DNA of 64,000 nt from Uranotaenia lowii (taxonomy: Eukaryota > Arthropoda > Insecta > Diptera > Culicidae), in the NCBI RefSeq assembly GCF_029784155.1, contig NC_073692.1, positions 426,727,324-426,791,323 of the forward strand. Reading direction: 5' to 3'. A program made the position numbers and the translations under genes. The notes under the pieces were generated by a model. It did not search any database. It saw only the letters and a program-made list of their open reading frames with translations, and had not been told where the DNA came from. Shown here one piece after another: positions 61,045 to 64,000 of the stretch (position 1 is its first letter; each line of letters starts with the position of its first letter).

Positions 61045-63325
61045 ACCTTATAACAGGTTAACAGGTAAACCTATTTAAATATAAATGGGTTTTCTTTGAT
61101 CGTTGGTGAATATTTGTTCTTCCATTTCATCTATCCTCCAGAAGATCTTGTTGGAATTTAGTTTTGCGATTCCGAAAAAAAAATAGTTCCGCAAACAAAA
61201 CAAAACATTTAAGAAAACTTTTACTCAATTATTTCTTTGACCATAGAATGGAGTTTTTTCGCTTATAATTTTATATCAGGGCAAAAATTTTAATGGAGAT
61301 TTTACTTTCACTTTCTTGGCCTAATTTACAGCTACTCGCTTGAAATGTAGATGAAAAATGACGTCAAATTAGAATCATTTCAATATAGATCTAAAAAAAT
61401 TAGGTTTTAAGCGTTTCAAGCTCACGCTTGATATTGGCACAGAGGGAATTTTCCTTGTACAACTTTTTTTTGGATCATGGGAGGATCCTTTTTGGGAGAA
61501 AAAAAATCCACAGACTTAATACAAGTTTCTACAAAGTGCTTTGATTGAAAAAATGATGATTCTTTGCAAACAGCCTGCGCAGCACTCGAATCCGTTTAGT
61601 AAGAAAACATCATTTTCATTCATAATCATATTAAATCAAAGGAAAAGTTTAATTCCGGTCATTAGGAACCAAAACTTTTATTTATGCTTCAAAAAACACC
61701 AATTGTAACGGATATACATCCAAATTATGCAAATCCATTTTACAGAAACGATCCTATTGTTTCAAAAATATAAAAAAAGAGAGCTGAATACATAAACAAG
61801 TATTGTCCTCGGTCCTAAATCTTACCAAAATAGGAATTCTAAATTCTAAATAAATATTTCAAGACCACGAGATCTTAAATTTAAAATGAAGTCTTTTTTA
61901 AGAATTTAGAAAGATAATTTGGAAACACAGAACCATCCACAATTGCAAATTTCAATACTGGCAAGTGTATAGAAAAATCTTTATCCTTCTGTTTGCATCC
62001 CATGTTCCACATTTAAAGCAAAATCTGATTACTTTATTTGGAACTCCAAGTTCAAATGAAGCTTTTAGAAATTTTATCTATTCTGCTATCAGAAGTTAGT
62101 TTAACGGTGAATTCCTGCCAACCGAAAATGGGTAACAGCGATGACTATCTAAAGCTTTCTGCGAATCTACTGAAATTGCTCATTTTCAGACAGGATATGC
62201 GCATTTTCATCGAGAGCACTTTCTTAATCCTCTTCGACCAAGGGGAGGATTAAAGTTCTTATTGACAACTGAAGATGCCTAAAGCTAAGATAAGTTAGCA
62301 CCTTCCATTCTCTTTTCTTCGGTCCTTTATTGGTTGTTCGTTTTCCACTTGGGATAAGCGAACAGAAGAAAAACAAATATTTGAAGAGGTGACAATACCT
62401 GGTAAGCACCCTCAATTTGATGACGACTGACAGTTTCCTGTGCATTGAATCGGGAGCCGGGAAGAATTGCGTTGAATGTGCATTCAACCTTTATAAAATA
62501 CTTCAGATGTTACCCCAGAGAGTGGTGAAATGTTTTGCAATAATCTATTAGGTCGAACACCCTCGTTTAACGATAATCTCATGCTCATCTAGGATCACAT
62601 TCAATTGCCCTGAACAGCGTGTTACCGAATTGTTCACACTCGATGTTGACCTGTTTATTATGGGTTTTGCTACTGGGGTAGCCGAAATAATTGTGACAAC
62701 TTTGGCAGGAAATTTGAATGGTTTGCCACTTCCAGCTTGTGTAACCCGCTTTTGTGTGTGATTTTCATTCAAGTTTTGATACAAATGTGTTTTTAGCTGT
62801 CGACATGCTTTTTCGATAGGCTATCAAAGCCATTGAAAAAAGCCTCATTGTGGTTATTTTCTTTGGATAACTTTGAATGTTTAAAAGACCACCATCAAAA
62901 ATAGAGAGAAAGTGAGAAAAACTCAGTACTTCATGATGAGATTTTTTACTGGAACTCTTTTAAAGTTTCGAACACGCAGCGAAATTTTCGTTCCGCTGAT
63001 GATCATAGTAGATACAGTAGATACTCCAGCACATTTAAGAACTCACAATACTGAGATCAGCTGAGGCTTTAAAATTGTCTGTGAAAGAATTTGCTATGTA
63101 CTTTTTCCACATTTTACAGCTTAGCACGAAAACTTTGTATTGAGATTGCACACTCTAAAAGCTAAAGGCAATTACAATGACAATGGGATTTTAGATGGGA
63201 TAAGTGAAAAAAAAGTATAGATCGATCCGGAAAGCTCGAAATAAACTTAAATTGAATAACAAAAAGTAAGCATAGGGTAAGGGAGGGTAAGAAAAAGTAA
63301 GCATCAATTACTATACTAATACAGG
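61045..63325. other. Long AT-rich stretch without recognised genes
   Basis: No splice-compatible long ORF, RNA or TIR is recognised. Short ORFs at 62038-62253 (plus) and 62548-62784 (minus) have no recognisable motif and no supporting signals. Confidence 0.35.
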
Positions 63326-63465
63326 ACAAAAATGACAAAAAAGACAAAAAGGACCAAAATTACCAAAAATACCAATCAAAACTATCAAAATTATCCAAAT
63401 AACCAAACTAACCAAAATTATCAACTCAACTAACCAAAATATTCAGAATCAACCAGTATTTCCAA
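63326..63465. repeat. Degenerate edge of the 9-bp minisatellite
   Basis: Variants such as GACAAAAAGGACCAAAATTA, CCAAATAACCAAACTAACC and CCAAAATTATC keep the xACxAAAAT-type rhythm but are scrambled. It looks like an old, decayed part of the array next to a homogeneous one. Confidence 0.6.
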
Positions 63466-64000
63466 AATGACAAAATGACAAAAATGACAAAAATGACAAA
63501 AATGACAAAAATGACAAAAATGACAAAAATGACAAAAATGACAAAAATGACAAAAATGACAAAAATGACAAAAATGACAAAAATGACAAAAATGACAAAA
63601 ATGACAAAAATGACAAAAATGACAAAAATGACAAAAATGACAAAAATGACAAAAATGACAAAAATGACAAAAATGACAAAAATGACAAAAATGACAAAAA
63701 TGACAAAAATGACAAAAATGACAAAAATGACAAAAATGACAAAAATGACAAAAATGACAAAAATGACAAAAATGACAAAAATGACAAAAATGACAAAAAT
63801 GACAAAAATGACAAAAATGACAAAAATGACAAAAATGACAAAAATGACAAAAATGACAAAAATGACAAAAATGACAAAAATGACAAAAATGACAAAAATG
63901 ACAAAAATGACAAAAATGACAAAAATGACAAAAATGACAAAAATGACAAAAATGACAAAAATGACAAAAATGACAAAAATGACAAAAATGACAAAAATGA
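63466..64000. repeat. (TGACAAAAA)n 9-bp minisatellite, about 59 copies, runs off the window
   Basis: Almost perfectly homogeneous array of the same 9-mer as 37402-37767. The array continues to the last base, so its true length is unknown. The long MTK-like and FLS-like ORFs are artefacts of the unit length. Confidence 0.95.

Noticed and set aside
62038..62784. Short ORFs at 62038-62253 and 62548-62784
   Set aside because: No recognisable motif, no splice-consistent neighbours, and their length is within chance for this window.
63449..63994. 181-residue minus-strand ORF of FLS repeats
   Set aside because: Same minisatellite artefact.
63462..64000. Telomere repeat
   Set aside because: The 9-mer TGACAAAAA is not a known telomeric unit and also occurs internally at 37402; dipterans use other telomere systems.

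Overview
This 64-kb window is AT-rich nuclear DNA of an insect, most likely a dipteran and probably a mosquito. That is inferred from the GT-AG spliced genes with short introns, an intact Jockey/Juan-type LINE, a BEL/Pao LTR retrotransposon with an N-terminal PHD-like finger, R1-clade LINE fragments and very dense TIR/MITE content. The species cannot be named from the sequence. No bacterial operon, CRISPR array, rRNA or convincing functional tRNA gene was seen.

Two host genes can be built on the plus strand. (1) A four-exon gene (6071-8011, 8130-9594, 27873-28020, 28077-28257) whose splice phases fit exactly into a 1,244-residue, serine-rich, largely disordered protein that I cannot name with confidence. 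Its second intron is about 18.3 kb and packed with mobile elements. (2) A seven-exon LAMP-family gene (38713-40019, 276 aa) with a signal peptide, a four-cysteine luminal domain, one membrane span and a C-terminal YGTM lysosomal sorting signal.

The rest is a layered transposon landscape. 1-6000: decayed LINE pieces and a SINE. 9595-27872 (giant intron): an unclassified AT-rich repeat; a TA-flanked DNA element split by a complete Jockey-clade LINE (12357-16864, two ORFs, poly(A), target duplication); a TIR element with a tRNA-like core; a young BEL/Pao element (18413-26493, LTRs differing at 2 of 423 positions by eye) whose integrase region is interrupted by a 1.18-kb palindromic TA-flanked element; then SINE copies. 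29.9-37.8 kb: an R1-clade fragment, a second tRNA-like repeat, a perfect hairpin, a 2.2-kb insertion with a 22-bp target duplication, a LINE C-terminal fragment, a hAT MITE nested in another TIR element, and a 9-bp minisatellite. 42-64 kb: a hAT-type element containing a TA-flanked element that contains small stem-loops; two further hAT-type elements with exact 8-bp duplications; two serial R1-clade insertions at one 14-bp target; two long foldback elements; an RTE-like LINE fragment; and the same 9-bp minisatellite running off the window end.

The most unusual signals are the long palindromes with near-identical arms, the repeated use of one target by an R1-clade LINE, the tRNA-like core inside a TIR element, two isolated hairpins, and a three-copy repeat family of no recognised class. 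Most boundaries were read by eye from target duplications and terminal repeats. Family names are by recognition and were not checked against a database.
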